This document shows positions 6,857-7,751 of a stretch of 7,751 nt of DNA, one piece after another (positions within the stretch are counted from its first letter, which is position 1; each line of letters opens with the position of its first letter). The DNA is from Candidatus Nanopelagicaceae bacterium. GTDB lineage: Bacteria; Actinomycetota; Actinomycetes; Nanopelagicales; Nanopelagicaceae. The stretch is from the NCBI GenBank assembly GCA_947488635.1, contig CANLAY010000041.1, positions 1-7,751 of the forward strand. The letters are read 5' to 3'. Below the pieces are notes generated by a model, which was not told the origin of the DNA, made no database searches, and was given only the letters and a program-made list of their open reading frames with translations. The position numbers and the translations under genes were made by a program.

Positions 6857-7070
6857 AGCGTTCTAGATCCACTCTAAACATATCGTGATGCTTGCCATCG
6901 ATATGAATTACTGGCACTTCTTCACCATATTTGTTAGTTAATTCAGTATCGCCATCGATGTAGATCTTTTCGATTTGGAAATCTAACTCGGCTTTAACTG
7001 ATTCCAAACTTTCCATGGCTACATCGCAAAGATGGCAGTTCTTTCTAGAGTAAACAGTTACCACTGTCAC
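6819..7070 (-). CDS. Small glutaredoxin-like thiol-disulfide protein
   Basis: This 83-aa protein has the minimal glutaredoxin fold. It opens with a beta strand (V-V-T-V-Y-S) leading to the redox motif C-H-L-C at Cys12 and Cys15, and the cis-proline is in E-V-P-V at Pro53, followed by a strand and a basic C-terminal helix. It resembles the actinobacterial glutaredoxin family (DUF836/glutaredoxin-like, e.g. mycobacterial Rv0508). It probably acts in the cytoplasm on protein or low-molecular-weight thiols; the partner is unknown. The start is GTG at 7070, forming a GTGA overlap with the stop of the upstream 117-aa gene, which indicates coupling. A second in-frame GTG at 7064 would shorten it by two residues. 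In other actinobacteria similar genes lie before rex and hemA; here the downstream side instead meets the XPB gene tail to tail. Confidence 0.9.
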   Translation of the reverse strand: MTVVTVYSRKNCHLCDVAMESLESVKAELDFQIEKIYIDGDTELTNKYGEEVPVIHIDGKHHDMFRVDLERFRSYLEKHRQHQ

Positions 7071-7420
7071 TTCTTCTTGCCCCGGTTTTTTGTAATCGCG
7101 CGATCAATGAGTTCTTGGGCAATCAAAGTTGCATCATTCTTGGCGCGATAGGCGTTCTTCTCGAGATCTTTTAGAACTGCTTCGGCAGTGGTTTTTGTAA
7201 CGGTTGCAACCATGGGTCCATATTTTTTGGCAAAAAGTGAGTGGGCAACTTCGCCAATTGCACGCGCTAAATCTTCCCGAGCTTCATCTAGCGTTGGTTC
7301 AGGTCGAGAATTTCCTACTGAATTCTGCATAGAAATCGCAGGTTCTTGGCGCAGCCGATTAAATATCTCGGAGTATTCCGAGGGGTGAATTTCACGGGAA
7401 ATTTTAGGCTGGGCGGTCAT
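7067..7420 (-). CDS. Unrecognised 117-aa helical protein, coupled to the glutaredoxin gene
   Basis: I do not recognise this protein. It has no signal peptide, membrane segment or cysteine. Residues about 1-40 are polar, with Pro, Ser and Asn, and probably flexible. Residues about 43-110 look like two or three amphipathic helices rich in Ala, Glu and Lys, with a conserved-looking A-K-K-Y-G-P-M turn at about 64-70. The C-terminus is strongly basic (R-G-K-K-K). Support for it being real: it is the only sizeable frame covering this stretch that fits the neighbour, its stop overlaps the glutaredoxin start (GTGA), and its ATG starts only 35 bp from a divergent gene. A GGGTGAG run (minus strand, 7432-7438) lies about eleven bases before the ATG. 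GATGAT at 7427-7432 (minus) is at the leaderless -10 position but matches TANNNT imperfectly. A DNA- or RNA-binding role from the basic tail is only a guess. Confidence 0.75.
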   Translation of the reverse strand: MTAQPKISREIHPSEYSEIFNRLRQEPAISMQNSVGNSRPEPTLDEAREDLARAIGEVAHSLFAKKYGPMVATVTKTTAEAVLKDLEKNAYRAKNDATLIAQELIDRAITKNRGKKK

Positions 7421-7441
7421 AGGACAATCATCTCACCCTGA

Positions 7442-7447
7442 TAGCGT
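7442..7447 (+). promoter_or_regulatory. Candidate -10 box (TAGCGT) of the exported-protein gene
   Basis: TAGCGT fits TANNNT and ends nine bases before the ATG at 7456. It predicts a start at A7454 and a two-base leader. There is no Shine-Dalgarno before the ATG, which favours a nearly leaderless mRNA. The 35-bp divergent spacer leaves room for little else. Confidence 0.35.
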
Positions 7448-7455
7448 TGCGCAAT

Positions 7456-7751
7456 ATGTGGGGCAGATCCAGTACAAAGAGAGCGAATTTAAGCATCGCA
7501 CTACTTTCCGCTGCGTTGATTTCGACCTCTTTACTAGCGCCTTCTGCGCAAGCTCAAGTTCGAGTTCGGCCGGCCACGGTATGGGGCCATACTTTTGCTG
7601 GTGATTCAGCACCTGTGGCTAATGCAACAACTGCAAAGAGTGCACCCTCTGCAAATTTAGAGAAGCTTTCAAAGTTTGCCATTACCTATAACTCATTTCC
7701 GATTTGGGCACGTGCTGAAATGCAAGCAGCGCTAGATACCTGGGCGGCAAA
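7456..7751 (+). CDS. Secreted protein with Sec signal peptide (partial, N-terminal 98 residues)
   Basis: I translated this frame by hand; it is open to the right edge. It begins with a classic Sec signal peptide: basic residues R4, K8 and R9, a hydrophobic core at about 10-28, and an A-Q-A signal peptidase I site with cleavage expected after Ala33. There is no lipobox Cys. The start of the mature protein is low in complexity, rich in Ala, Ser, Thr and Pro (about 48-67). A structured segment then begins: A-I-T-Y-N-S-F-P followed by an Ala-rich helix ending in D-T-W-A-A at 94-98. A strand-then-helix ending in W-A resembles the first elements of matrixin-like zinc proteases and of some large actinobacterial secreted proteins, but the zinc site would lie outside the window, so this is only a suggestion. 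The ATG at 7456 has no Shine-Dalgarno; an in-frame TTG at 7447 is a weaker alternative. Confidence 0.75.
   Translation, partial: MWGRSSTKRANLSIALLSAALISTSLLAPSAQAQVRVRPATVWGHTFAGDSAPVANATTAKSAPSANLEKLSKFAITYNSFPIWARAEMQAALDTWAA

Noticed and set aside
7188..7388. A 66-codon plus-strand open frame antisense to the 117-aa gene
   Set aside because: The minus-strand frame is longer, overlaps its neighbour by GTGA and has an operon context; this frame has none.

Overview
The window looks like chromosomal DNA of a low-GC actinobacterium, most plausibly a streamlined freshwater lineage of the acI/Nanopelagicales type. This is an inference from gene content and compactness. The window holds a close homologue of the mycobacterial XPB helicase, the partner gene that accompanies it in actinobacteria, and a histidine phosphatase coupled to a thioredoxin lipoprotein as in the mycobacterial cytochrome c maturation cluster. 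Base composition is well below that of most Actinobacteria. Spacers are very short (35-52 bp), and ATGA/GTGA overlaps and leaderless-type promoters are frequent.

Layout. (1) 1-1039, minus strand: a histidine phosphatase followed, through an ATGA overlap, by a thioredoxin-fold lipoprotein that runs off the left edge. (2) 1040-1089: a 50-bp divergent promoter region. (3) 1090-1854, plus strand: a HAD-IB (SerB-like) phosphatase. (4) 1907-6856, plus strand: a tightly coupled three-gene operon made of a 731-aa XPB/Ssl2-like helicase-associated protein with a WYL-like tail, an M20 (carboxypeptidase G2-like) metallopeptidase, and the XPB helicase. (5) 6819-7420, minus strand: an unrecognised 117-aa protein overlapping a small glutaredoxin-like protein, which converges on and overlaps the XPB gene by 38 bp. 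(6) 7421-7455: a 35-bp divergent spacer. (7) 7456-7751, plus strand: the first 98 codons of a secreted protein with a signal peptide.

How the genes fit together. The left cluster belongs to extracytoplasmic thiol redox and cytochrome c maturation; CcdA and ResB/ResC-type genes would be expected beyond position 1. The central operon pairs a DNA helicase implicated in repair or transcription with a large protein of unknown function, and carries an unexpected peptidase gene between them. No stretch over 300 bases lacks a gene. I saw no tRNA or rRNA genes, CRISPR arrays, insertion sequences or convincing rho-independent terminators. Most of the content is recognisable housekeeping. The least explained items are the M20 gene inside the helicase operon, the WYL-like tail of the helicase partner, the 117-aa protein and the truncated exported protein.
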